Assembly (NCBI RefSeq): GCF_007830255.1 | Contig: NZ_VLKG01000018.1 | Span: forward strand, 1 to 34,445 | Source: Azomonas agilis | GTDB lineage: Bacteria; Pseudomonadota; Gammaproteobacteria; Pseudomonadales; Pseudomonadaceae | Direction: 5' to 3' | Length of the DNA stretch: 34,445 nt | In this document: one piece after another, positions 1 through 8,839 of the stretch | How positions within the stretch are numbered: the stretch's first letter is position 1 | How the letters are laid out: each line of letters begins with the position of its first letter | Notes under the pieces: model-generated | Told to the model about the DNA's origin: nothing | The model's database searches: none | Seen by the model: only the letters and a program-made list of their open reading frames with translations | Position numbers and translations under genes: made by a program

Positions 1-340
1 GTAATGCACTGCCGGATGCCCTGTGCTTACGCTCCACTCGACCCCATCCTGTGAGCACATCGTCATAAAGCTCTGAGGGATACCCAGAGATCACCACCAT
101 GCCCTGTACTTTGGTGAGCCGATCTAACAACGCCTGATGCTGTTCAAGATTCAGCTCATGCCGGTATTTGGCGGCGCTGCGGGTTGAGGGCATATAAGGT
201 GGATCAACATAGAACAGCGTCTGGGGCGTGTCCTGCGCCCGAATCACCTCCAGCGCATCCCGCCGCTCAATGACTACGCTTTGCAAACGCCGATGAATAA
301 GGGCGCTGTCGGGAGATATTGAGCAAAAGACCAAGAACAT
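1..340 (-). pseudogene. D12-class DNA adenine methyltransferase, 3' part, N-terminus lost
   Basis: The minus strand reads through to the window edge and includes YVDPPYMPSTRS (DPPY at about 194-205), the catalytic motif IV of D12-class N6-adenine methyltransferases, followed by family-like sequence such as KYRHELNLEQHQALL and VVISGYPSELYDD. Phage D12 enzymes normally have about 150 residues before this point, with an FxGG AdoMet-binding motif. Here family-like sequence begins only near 306, and an in-frame stop lies upstream at about 412. The first usable ATG is at 338-340. The enzyme would methylate adenine, often to evade restriction, but without its AdoMet-binding half it should be inactive. 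The gene continues beyond the left edge, so the C-terminus cannot be judged. The family is clear. Truncation rather than an unusual short form is inferred. Confidence 0.7.
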
Positions 341-651
341 CACGGTCAATGCTCCCGGGGGACAGGCTGCAGGGCGAGATATGACTATCGAAAGAAAATA
401 ACTACTTGGTTCAATTCATAGTTCAATTTAAAACCGTAACCATCTGAAAATTTAGGATAAAAATCTATACTTATCATGCGCTTATGGAGTATTGAACGTA
501 AAAAACCAAAATATGGACAGACGTTCAATTCCATGAGTAGAACGCAACAAAATACGCGGTTCAAGGACATAAGCATCAAAAGGACATGGGGAAAATAGCA
601 GTGAGTAAGAAGATTAAAGCCCCCGAAGGCTATGCAGCAGGCAGGGATATG

Positions 652-676
652 CGCGTAAAAGAAGCCCCAGCGGGGC
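652..676 (-). terminator. Intrinsic terminator of the late operon
   Basis: A perfect GCCCC-AGC-GGGGC hairpin (664-676) is followed on the minus strand by TTCTTTTA. It would end transcripts coming from the large polyvalent gene and isolate the methylase remnant downstream. Confidence 0.7.
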
Positions 677-690
677 AGATTCACTGCATA

Positions 691-789
691 TCAGGCGGTA
701 CTAACATCATCGGCAGTGACATCAATATTCAGGTCACGATGCCCAAGCCCATACGCCACAGGCACCACAATAAAGCCCATGTCGTGCAT
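691..789 (-). CDS. Possible 32-residue small protein of unknown function
   Basis: A short frame encodes MHDMGFIVVPVAYGLGHRDL followed by NIDVTADDVSTA. It ends 15 bases before the terminator hairpin. Its composition is protein-like and quite unlike the neighbouring frames, but there is no good ribosome-binding site and an in-frame stop lies two codons upstream of the ATG. It may be the C-terminal remnant of a lost gene or chance. I do not recognise it. Confidence 0.2.
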   Translation of the reverse strand: MHDMGFIVVPVAYGLGHRDLNIDVTADDVSTA

Positions 790-1037
790 GAGCTACATCT
801 AACCATTCTGTGTAAATAATCGCGCAAAGCGGAACGGAATCCGCTCATTCCTGCTTAGATTTGTGCAATTCCCTGCACGCCCGCTATTTCCCTGAAAGCC
901 GCGCTCTGCTTGGACTTTAGCCTTTTTTATGGCCTATCTCTCTGTGACAAAAGAATCACCACCCCTCATACTGAAAAATCACTGTCCCCAATTAATCCAT
1001 CTTGAAGCACAATGCTTTACACATTCTGCCCCTCTTT

Positions 1038-4000
1038 TTATATCCCATTAGCCACCCTAAACCGCCTTGCCACCTCTTGAGCATGTCCTACCCCGAGCGT
1101 TGCCCGAGCATCCTTGACTGAGCGCTGCATGGACTCTGGGGATAATCTCAGAGGCGGAACCCGCCCATTGAGCAGTAAGAAGATTTCCCGCTTAGACAGA
1201 CCACTTCGCTCCAGTATTTGCGCGGTATCCCGACGGCTTACCCCTGCTACTTCCGCTGCCTTCACGATCCGCTGCATCTCGGTATGAGCCCGCTCGTATT
1301 GCTTTTGAGCGGACTCCTTGGCGGAGCGAATATCGTCATTACTGACCGGGTTTACTGAGGTCAGCTCTTTTCTGAGCGTCCAGCGAGCTGAGTTCAGGGC
1401 ATCATCAAAGTCCCGTGCCCGATACAAAAGCCCGGTCTTAGCATCCAAGGTACTGGCCCGCCATCCCAACAAGGCGGTCAGTTCGTTACGCATTTCTATA
1501 GGCTGACCACTACTTTCTCGGCGCATCCCTAGTGAGGCCTTTACCAACCCTTCAGCGTTACTCATAAATCCAGGTTGCAGGGCTTTGCGCATATGGTCTG
1601 CAATATCTTGCAGCTGCTCTACACTGCCTGCGTCCTCATTGTAGATTCGCCCACCGGTACCCTTCTTGTTGGCCATCACTTCAAAAATGGCTTTAGCCGC
1701 AATATCCGCTCCAAAGAATGGGGTCAGCAGATCGCTTAATCCACTGGCAGCAGCTTTTTCCCAAGGCTGATCGCGCATCATGGCGGTCACGGGTCGTTTC
1801 CAATATCCGTAAGGGTCAAGGAATGACAGATCAATGTAGCGAAGACGACCGTCCTCATCCCGCCCGGTATACAGGAAGGTGGAGTTTTTCTGCCAATCAG
1901 CGGCCATATCCCTGAGTGCTTCTTCCTCATCATCCCCCACACCCAGCATAGCGGCCGTTAATGCGGACAATGCCCAAAACCCAGCCGATACCATGGCCAT
2001 GCCCGCTAACCGCTTACGGCCTAAGGCTCGGATATTAGGGTTATCACTCTTCAGATCCTGATGGGTCATTCTCAGCATATTGGCTGAGGTGCGAATGATC
2101 TCTGAGGGGAAGGACACGAAGGTTCCGGCCAGTGGAAAGCGGCGTAACCAGTTAATACTGCGCCCGACCATTGAATAGGTGGGATAGGTGTTTCGGATGC
2201 GCTTAGCGGCCTCCTGTTCAGCCTGAGCTTCGGTCATGCCAGCCTTCAGCAATGAGGCTTTCTCGTTCTCAAAACCTACGATTTTCCAGAAGTCATCTCC
2301 AAAGCTGTAAAAGCCTTGGGCTAACTGGTTGAACTTGCGCCATTGCTTGAATCCTTGGCCGGTCTTGCCGGATAAGAACTCATCCAGTCGAGCATCCTTG
2401 ATTAAGTCGGCCATTTCAGCAGCATAGGGCGCGTCATACACCACGCCGAGGCGCTTCATCTTGCGCAGGTATTCCAGGTCGGAGCCGGTAGCCTTCTGGC
2501 TCACCTGTTCACGGAAGGCGATCAGCCCCTTTTTCATCTGTGACAGATCAAAGTGACCATTAGCGATGGAGAACAGCATGCCCGACTGCCAGTTACGCGC
2601 GGCGGTGGTCGGTGACAGTACCGTCTTGCCGTACTTCACATAGCCATTCATACGCACAATAAAGCGGTACCAATCCGCCATCTGCTCTTGGCCCAAGGCA
2701 TCCCGAAACGATTGCTCTACCTCAGGGAAGGTGTACAAACCATTAAGAGGTGCATAGGTATCTGACTGCTTTCCGGCTATGGGCTTACCGGCCTCTGGTG
2801 GTCGGTTAGGGTCGTTCTTTTCAAACAGAAAAGTACCCATACCGATCTCGCGTACCCGATCCAGAAAACGCTGGTTCCAAACTAAGCGGCCGGTTTTGGT
2901 GGCCGACTTAGCAAAGTTGATGCGCGGGTCTTTGTATTCGCCCAATAAGGCTCGAATCTCTGGGGCAATATCCTTGCGTTTAATCAGAATCGACAGATCC
3001 TTGGCCCCCAGTTTGCCCTCAGAAATTAGGGCGGACATGGAGTCATAAGCGGTTCCGGTCTTCAGCATTTCCTCCATCACGCGCTCCGTATTGGCCTTCG
3101 CCTCAGCTTGCCCCATGCCGTCCTCAACATACCGATTCGTTAGGTATTGGCGAGCGGTGTTAAGCACCTCAGTCGGAACGCTCTGAAACCACTTTGGATC
3201 ATCAAAGGCCCGGTACGAGCGATTGACGTAGGAACCTATATTGGCCTTGATTCGGTCATACAAACCGGAGTCAGCCTGTTGATCCAAAGCCTTTAGCGCA
3301 TCAATCTGGCCCTGAAGGATGGACAGATAATCCTTGGACAGCGCATCAATGTACTGGCGCATGGCAACCAGCTGGACTTTAACCGGCTCTGCTAGGGACG
3401 GATCAAGCTTTCCAGCCAAGGATTCATGCAGGCGCTCCATAAGGGCTGCGTCCAAAGCATCCGTGTCTTTACCGTAGGCTTCTTTAACCGCTTGATTCAG
3501 TCCACCTACTAGATGGCGCACATCAAACTCAATCGCCTGAAACTCGCTATCACGCACGATCTTTTCATCAAAGACCTTGCTGGGCAGCAGGCCACCGGGG
3601 GCAAATTGGCGAACCAGTACCTTCTTGGCCTTATCCCACAGCCCTTTATCCTGCTCACGCAGGCGGCGGTTTTCCTCGGCAAAAGGATCAGTGGGATCAA
3701 GGGGTTTTGGGCCAAGGGCACGATTGAGTAAGTTACGAGCTTGAGAGGCTCGACTGAAACGAATGTCTGAATTAGCCCCATCGAAACGCCCCGTGTTATC
3801 GGTAGCAGATTTCACCTGAGTTGGATCAAAGGCCATCAGCTCATACGTGCCGTCAGGGAAAGCTAGAATCACGCCATCATGGCCATTAGTACGCCAATAC
3901 GCAGTTAGCTTATCTATATCACCTTGGGTTTTATCGCGTAATACCTGCTTTGTTTGCAGCGATCCTTGCACAGGATTACGCACATTGACAAACAGTCCCA

Positions 4001-7000
4001 TTATTTCTGGCTTGCCTGTTCCCTTTTTGTTTTTGGCATACCAGTCAGCTAAGCGCCGATCACTGGCCACATAGACTCCGCGCCCAAGCCAACCTAGATC
4101 CTTACGGTTTGGATGGTTTAAATCAAACCGCGTGAACTCATCCCGTGTGCCATGATAAAAAACAGCAGGCTCACCTGTCTCAGGGTCAATTCGCCAGTCT
4201 CGTTGTGCTATGGCACCTGCTTGGCCTGAATCCGCCTCATCGCTTCCTCGGGTGTTATCCATCCCTCCCCGTCCACGAACTCCCCATACTCCGCTATCGG
4301 ATCTCCGTAGCGGTTCAGGGTTGCCAGAAACTCTGGTGTTGGTGGTGGAAGAATCGCCAATGCTTCGTCCAGTGTCGCGCCATCCTTGAGGGCCTGTATT
4401 ACCGCCTCTATTGATGCCTGCTCTTCTTGGGCCATAGTTATTTTCCCACTCTCCAAACCATGCCTTAAATGCAGGTGTTCTCACCTGTACCCACTGAGGG
4501 TAGGTCAGTTTAGTTTGCCCTGCATCCTTAGCAACCCGCCAAGCGTTTTCACCGCCATAGGCCGCCGCAGTTTCGTTGAATTGACGCGCTAGGTCTGAAT
4601 CGGTTGGGCGTGAATACTGTGGCCGACCTGATGAGGTGGCTCTGGCTCCTTTCTCAATATAGCGCCGAGCATTCGCCAGTAGCCCTTGAACATCCCCATC
4701 CGTCCAGCGCATGGATGGGAACGACTTCCGCAACAGACTGCGAATCGCGGCCACCAGTCGCTTCCAAAACCCTTGCTGCTGGATACTCCCATCAGCGGCC
4801 ATATCCGCTAAGGCTTCTTCCACAGAGGCAAAGAGGTTGTATCCAAACTGATCGGTCTTTTCATCCGCCAGCTGCCGCACGTTCTGATTGGTTCGGTAAA
4901 TATCCAACAGGAGCGGGATTAATGCGTCACCGAAGGCTCCCTGAAGCCCCGCATGCCCTAACACCTCGTGCTGGAGTACGAAGATTGCGTGCTGAGGGCT
5001 GCGAAGATTATCCGCTATCAGATACACCCGGTTTCCATCACCCGAATGCAGCCCCTCAACGTCATACGCCTCAGCCTCTTCAATGAAGGATCGCAGCTCG
5101 CTGGGTAGCTCTTGAATGGATTGCACGATCTCAATACTCGGAGCGTTCTTCCAGTTCTTGGTCAGGCCGGGGAGTAAGGTGCGCAAATAGGTTGCTTTAG
5201 TGCCTTGTACGGAAGGCTCTTCTGGGCGGTAGCTGTTGCGCGAAAATGAGGGAGATTGGTTATCAGAATTGGCTTTGCGTATTCCTTGGCGTATCCCCTT
5301 AGAAATCACCTCAACTTCCCGTAGCAGTTCTGAGCGTGTGATAACCCCCTTCTTGAACCCCACCGCCTTGAGCAGCTTAATCAAAGCAGAACGCAGTAGA
5401 TCCATGATCTGTAGTGCTTTACTGCGCTCGACTTCCGCAATTCGAGCGAAGACCTTTTCAGCTTGAACAATATCCGATTTATCCGAGTACAAACGCGCAG
5501 TATCGGCCCAAATCTCTGACAGGCTAGGCTCGTTTTTACTGGCTAAGATTTTTTCGAGAAGAGCCTTCTTAGCTTCAGGCCTAAACGTATCAAGGCCATA
5601 GTGCCCCAAGATTTCGTGGCGCAGGGTTTCTCTTGCGTCGCCCACCGACGACAAATTATCGGAGGCAAGGGTAAAAATTCCTCGTCTTGATGCGGTGGCG
5701 GAATGGTAGGCTCCTTTGACGATACCGATGTGTTCGGCGGTTCCTTTGGGGCCGTAGAGTTCATACTGAGTTCTCCTAATACGCATATCAAGCGGGATAT
5801 TCCCATGATAGTCGGCCAACCATTCGCGGGCAGCAGCTTCCGCTTGCTCAAGAGTAATAGGATTTTCAATGGGCTTGCCCGATACAACGCTTGAAGCTGA
5901 TAGACCAACCTCGGAGTAACGCGAGAACTTTGGAGTATCGTCACGAGTGGGCTTAGGCTGTTCATCCGCCTCTTTCTTAGCCTTCTCGCGTACCCTAGCT
6001 ATTCCTTCCTTGAGATTTTTAGGTTTTGACTCCTGAACAGGCACAGCAGGAGCCTTAAACGCATCGGGACTGGCTGGGCGTTTAGTCTTCTTCGGATCGC
6101 GCACCCATTCCTTGAACTCACTCTGACTCATCTGGGTAATAGCTTCCAAGCCATTCCACCCGTCTGAATAGTTGCTCAGGTAAGCCTCACGCGCCTCAGG
6201 CTCAGTGGCAGTGCCCATCACCACCTTATGCTCATCAAAAGAGCCATCCTGATTGCGCTGATCCACAACAAATACTGGCAGCTCAGGATCGCTAGCTCGA
6301 TCCGTTAGAAATACATCAACGTGGTCTTTATCCTTACCGACCGTACCTTTGAAGTACCCATAGTGGTTATTCAGGGCTGGCCATTCGGGGGAGCGCTGGC
6401 TTCCTGCCGGGTTTTCAATGCTAATGTCTAGGCCGTTAATTCGAACATGGCCCTTCTTATAATTGCCCGCTTCTTTTTGCGCCTGACTGGGCTCAGGTAG
6501 TGTGTTGGCTGGCGAAGTGGCCGCTTGATTGGCCTCCTGAGTGATCTGGCTAGCTTCAGGAGCGGCTGGGCTTGATTCCCCACGCAAGGACTCCCACGCC
6601 TTTCGGTTTACTGACTCAGGGATACCATTATTCAGCGCTTGATACTGCTCAAAGCTCAACCCGCTTAACGACTGGGCAACCTCTCCCTCATAGTTAGACT
6701 CAAGCTCCTGAATCGCTTGGTTGTACTCTGTAGAGCCTTTTTTAACTCCGGCTTGCTTCGCCTGATCCGCCAGATAACGACTTTTAGGGGTTGTCAGTAT
6801 GCTAGGAAGCTCTTCGGGTTGAGGCTGGGCAGGGACAGGGTTGGCTTCAGGCTTGGTAGAGGTTTCAGGCCGCAATTCAGGTGTAGCGGTTGCTCCGCTC
6901 TGGCTAAAAGCACCTCGAATAACGCCTTTCGCATCCTCATTAATCGCACTCCACTTCGCACTGAGTAGGCGATTCCCAATGATATTGAGAGTACCTTTAT

Positions 7001-8837
7001 GGGTATTCCAACGCCCAAGGCCAGCCAATACAGCTTTACGCTGATCTTTTGAAAGGTTATCCCACTGCACTTCACCAGAGTCCTGAACGGAAGCCTCAGG
7101 TAAGACAGGTTCAGGCTGGCTGACGGGCTCTTGAGGAGTGCGAGTCTCTAAAGGCATGGCCTCGGCGCTCTCGATAACCGGGGACGTAAGCGACTGATCG
7201 GTGGAGGCGGAGGCAATGGGTTGAGCGCCGATAGTCGGCGGCGCTGCATCAGCAGCCTTTGGCTGAGCAGAGTTAATAACGTCCCATGCCTGCTGCGGCC
7301 TTAACTTCCTGATATCAGTATCCTGATACCCAAGCTCCTTCAGTTGAGCCCGCATCTTGTTGGTGATGATTATAGGAATACGGGCTTTCTGCTGTAGAGC
7401 TGGAGCTTCGGCGGCGGGCGGCTGTATCTGAGCTGCCCCAGAATCAACGGCTATTGCAGCGGCGGCTGATAATGGGCCTGCGGCTGGATTGAGCCCCATG
7501 CGCTCAGAAGGCTTTGCGGTGGGCGGAACAGGAGTGACATCCTGAATGTCTCCCAAGGTTTTAGTTATCTCAGGCTCATCAACAGGCAGACCCAGTGGTT
7601 CTGGTGTCACCTCAGTAGCTAGCTCAGGAACTATGGGAACCACTGAAGGCGGTGACTCAGCAATAGGCTCTTGTGGCTTAACCTCTCTTTGTGTATCTGA
7701 CTGCAATTCAGCAGGGGTATCTGTACCACTTTGTTCAAGCTGCTGCTGATTGGGTGCTGGAGTATCTGAGTTTAGTATCGCTTTGCTGTTATCGGCTGGG
7801 CTTGGGCTAATCGGCGCAAGCTGAGGCTCATTAAGTCCAGTGTCAGACTGCTCCTGATTTAGCCTACGTCTCGCCAGCCCAGTCTCAGCAATGCCAAACC
7901 CACCACCTGCCGCCCCACCGGCTAATCCTTCAAGCACTGCCGATCCGGCTACCCCACGCCACGTTGGAGTATCAAAGCCCTCATTTTGTAGGGCAGAGTT
8001 TGAAGCGTATTGCTCTTGGCCACCCTGCAAGGCTTCGATGGGCGCTTCTTTGGCCGCGCCCACCAAGCCTGACCGAACCAAGCCCTTAGCAGTAGCCTCT
8101 CCAGCTTCTTTGCTAAAAATACGGCCAACCGCAGATTCGACACCTGTAGTTCCAGCTACCGCCCCAACACCAGCACCCAAAGCAATCTGGCCCGCATTCT
8201 TACCTGTATAAGCTTGGGCTTCATCAGCCTTTTGAGCTGCCTCTTCTGGAGTCAATCCAGAGTCTTGGTATTCTTGATCAACAGCATCATAGATACTGCC
8301 CTTAACCGCTCCAGCTCCTTGGGCAGCTCCAAGACCACCGCCAATCAATGTTCTAGTTTTGCCCCGCGTTAACCCGGCCGCGACTATCGTAGGCAGAGAC
8401 GTACCCAAGGCCTCAACGGTGGTGTCTATCGGGGCCTCACCAAAAGCCCCGGCATAGGCCTTAACCTCGTCCCATGTGTTGCCACTTTGTTCTGCTTGTT
8501 TGATTTTTTCTGTACGCGCTGCACGTTCGGCTTGGCGGCCACCAGACTCTAAGCCCTGTAGATAGTCCGCAGCGGTTCCCAAGCCGCGTGATATTGGGTT
8601 ACCGGCTCCGGCTGTATTGGCCAGTAATTGAGCGCCCCGAACAATACCAGTGCCAGCAGCAATTGCTGTATCACCAAGGGAACGAATAGCACTCGTTTCG
8701 CTGGATTTTTCTGACCCAAGAGATTTATCTTGAGCAATAGGTGTGAAGTCTCCCTCATAAGGCTCCAAGTTACGCGGTTCAGCAATCGAACCTTCAGATA
8801 CCGGATCAAAATCCCCATCAAACGGTTTAAGCGCCAT
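1038..8837 (-). CDS. Giant phage polyvalent protein with InPase-like, metallopeptidase-like, ART-like and LPD38-like regions
   Basis: This 2599-residue protein fits the phage polyvalent proteins thought to be packaged and injected with the DNA to act in the host. The first 350 residues are Gly/Ala-rich with membrane-seeking segments, followed by a Pro/Gln-rich linker. An inorganic-pyrophosphatase-like domain lies at about 795-920 (GYFKGTVGKDKDHVDVF). Two peptidase-like domains carry HExxGH motifs: HEILGHYGLD near 1076 and HEVLGHAGLQ near 1291, the second followed by EEALADMA. An ADP-ribosyltransferase-like domain starts near 1562 (FYHGT, then GWLGRGVYVAS). From about 1700 the sequence matches the large polyvalent-associated LPD38 type, including SPTTAARNWQSGMLF near 2079. 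The ATG is 2 bases after the upstream stop, so the genes are co-translated. A Gly/Arg-rich low-complexity stretch at about 1470-1540 coincides with another open frame (see 4208-4435). Domain names are from memory of motifs; enzymatic activity is inferred. Confidence 0.9.
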   Translation of the reverse strand: MALKPFDGDFDPVSEGSIAEPRNLEPYEGDFTPIAQDKSLGSEKSSETSAIRSLGDTAIAAGTGIVRGAQLLANTAGAGNPISRGLGTAADYLQGLESGGRQAERAARTEKIKQAEQSGNTWDEVKAYAGAFGEAPIDTTVEALGTSLPTIVAAGLTRGKTRTLIGGGLGAAQGAGAVKGSIYDAVDQEYQDSGLTPEEAAQKADEAQAYTGKNAGQIALGAGVGAVAGTTGVESAVGRIFSKEAGEATAKGLVRSGLVGAAKEAPIEALQGGQEQYASNSALQNEGFDTPTWRGVAGSAVLEGLAGGAAGGGFGIAETGLARRRLNQEQSDTGLNEPQLAPISPSPADNSKAILNSDTPAPNQQQLEQSGTDTPAELQSDTQREVKPQEPIAESPPSVVPIVPELATEVTPEPLGLPVDEPEITKTLGDIQDVTPVPPTAKPSERMGLNPAAGPLSAAAAIAVDSGAAQIQPPAAEAPALQQKARIPIIITNKMRAQLKELGYQDTDIRKLRPQQAWDVINSAQPKAADAAPPTIGAQPIASASTDQSLTSPVIESAEAMPLETRTPQEPVSQPEPVLPEASVQDSGEVQWDNLSKDQRKAVLAGLGRWNTHKGTLNIIGNRLLSAKWSAINEDAKGVIRGAFSQSGATATPELRPETSTKPEANPVPAQPQPEELPSILTTPKSRYLADQAKQAGVKKGSTEYNQAIQELESNYEGEVAQSLSGLSFEQYQALNNGIPESVNRKAWESLRGESSPAAPEASQITQEANQAATSPANTLPEPSQAQKEAGNYKKGHVRINGLDISIENPAGSQRSPEWPALNNHYGYFKGTVGKDKDHVDVFLTDRASDPELPVFVVDQRNQDGSFDEHKVVMGTATEPEAREAYLSNYSDGWNGLEAITQMSQSEFKEWVRDPKKTKRPASPDAFKAPAVPVQESKPKNLKEGIARVREKAKKEADEQPKPTRDDTPKFSRYSEVGLSASSVVSGKPIENPITLEQAEAAAREWLADYHGNIPLDMRIRRTQYELYGPKGTAEHIGIVKGAYHSATASRRGIFTLASDNLSSVGDARETLRHEILGHYGLDTFRPEAKKALLEKILASKNEPSLSEIWADTARLYSDKSDIVQAEKVFARIAEVERSKALQIMDLLRSALIKLLKAVGFKKGVITRSELLREVEVISKGIRQGIRKANSDNQSPSFSRNSYRPEEPSVQGTKATYLRTLLPGLTKNWKNAPSIEIVQSIQELPSELRSFIEEAEAYDVEGLHSGDGNRVYLIADNLRSPQHAIFVLQHEVLGHAGLQGAFGDALIPLLLDIYRTNQNVRQLADEKTDQFGYNLFASVEEALADMAADGSIQQQGFWKRLVAAIRSLLRKSFPSMRWTDGDVQGLLANARRYIEKGARATSSGRPQYSRPTDSDLARQFNETAAAYGGENAWRVAKDAGQTKLTYPQWVQVRTPAFKAWFGEWENNYGPRRAGINRGGNTGPQGWRDTGRSIGDSSTTNTRVSGNPEPLRRSDSGVWGVRGRGGMDNTRGSDEADSGQAGAIAQRDWRIDPETGEPAVFYHGTRDEFTRFDLNHPNRKDLGWLGRGVYVASDRRLADWYAKNKKGTGKPEIMGLFVNVRNPVQGSLQTKQVLRDKTQGDIDKLTAYWRTNGHDGVILAFPDGTYELMAFDPTQVKSATDNTGRFDGANSDIRFSRASQARNLLNRALGPKPLDPTDPFAEENRRLREQDKGLWDKAKKVLVRQFAPGGLLPSKVFDEKIVRDSEFQAIEFDVRHLVGGLNQAVKEAYGKDTDALDAALMERLHESLAGKLDPSLAEPVKVQLVAMRQYIDALSKDYLSILQGQIDALKALDQQADSGLYDRIKANIGSYVNRSYRAFDDPKWFQSVPTEVLNTARQYLTNRYVEDGMGQAEAKANTERVMEEMLKTGTAYDSMSALISEGKLGAKDLSILIKRKDIAPEIRALLGEYKDPRINFAKSATKTGRLVWNQRFLDRVREIGMGTFLFEKNDPNRPPEAGKPIAGKQSDTYAPLNGLYTFPEVEQSFRDALGQEQMADWYRFIVRMNGYVKYGKTVLSPTTAARNWQSGMLFSIANGHFDLSQMKKGLIAFREQVSQKATGSDLEYLRKMKRLGVVYDAPYAAEMADLIKDARLDEFLSGKTGQGFKQWRKFNQLAQGFYSFGDDFWKIVGFENEKASLLKAGMTEAQAEQEAAKRIRNTYPTYSMVGRSINWLRRFPLAGTFVSFPSEIIRTSANMLRMTHQDLKSDNPNIRALGRKRLAGMAMVSAGFWALSALTAAMLGVGDDEEEALRDMAADWQKNSTFLYTGRDEDGRLRYIDLSFLDPYGYWKRPVTAMMRDQPWEKAAASGLSDLLTPFFGADIAAKAIFEVMANKKGTGGRIYNEDAGSVEQLQDIADHMRKALQPGFMSNAEGLVKASLGMRRESSGQPIEMRNELTALLGWRASTLDAKTGLLYRARDFDDALNSARWTLRKELTSVNPVSNDDIRSAKESAQKQYERAHTEMQRIVKAAEVAGVSRRDTAQILERSGLSKREIFLLLNGRVPPLRLSPESMQRSVKDARATLGVGHAQEVARRFRVANGI
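4208..4435 (-). CDS. Nested out-of-frame small gene inside the polyvalent gene
   Basis: On the same strand as the polyvalent gene but in another frame, a 75-residue frame encodes an acidic, helix-rich protein starting MAQEEQASIEAVIQALKDGA and containing DEALAILPPPTPEF and EGWITPEEAMRRIQ. Its composition is that of a normal soluble protein. The polyvalent frame over the same bases is a Gly/Arg/Ser-rich stretch with no recognisable fold, breaking between FKAWFGEWE and DWRIDPETGEPAVFYHGT, which in related proteins lie close together. A GGGA element lies about 8 bases before the ATG. The simplest reading is a small gene inserted into the polyvalent gene such that the long frame stayed open. It could also be expressed as an overlapping gene. 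The function is unknown. Confidence 0.45.
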   Translation of the reverse strand: MAQEEQASIEAVIQALKDGATLDEALAILPPPTPEFLATLNRYGDPIAEYGEFVDGEGWITPEEAMRRIQAKQVP

Positions 8838-8839
8838 GA

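Larger units (their letters stand above)
341..1037. other. Non-coding stretch between the polyvalent gene and the methylase remnant
   Basis: No convincing long gene is present. It holds a clear intrinsic terminator on the minus strand (652-676), a weaker hairpin near 617-635 with a short T tract, and an inverted repeat AGCGGA-N6-TCCGCT (828-845) downstream of the 7.8-kb gene. A 32-codon reading frame (691-789, minus) ends just before the main terminator. Several longer frames cross the terminators and have poor composition, so they are not called. It looks like the 3' end of the late transcript. Confidence 0.6.

Noticed and set aside
385-684. A 99-codon minus-strand frame
   Set aside because: It runs through the terminator hairpin at 652-676, has Cys/Phe/Leu-rich erratic composition and no ribosome-binding site.
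586-819. A 77-codon plus-strand frame with a Lys-rich start
   Set aside because: It crosses both terminator hairpins and lies antisense to the probable late mRNA end; its composition in the second half is not protein-like.
4604-5086. A 160-codon plus-strand frame inside the polyvalent gene
   Set aside because: Its composition is His/Pro/Arg-rich and it lies over the well-conserved second peptidase-like domain; antisense shadow.
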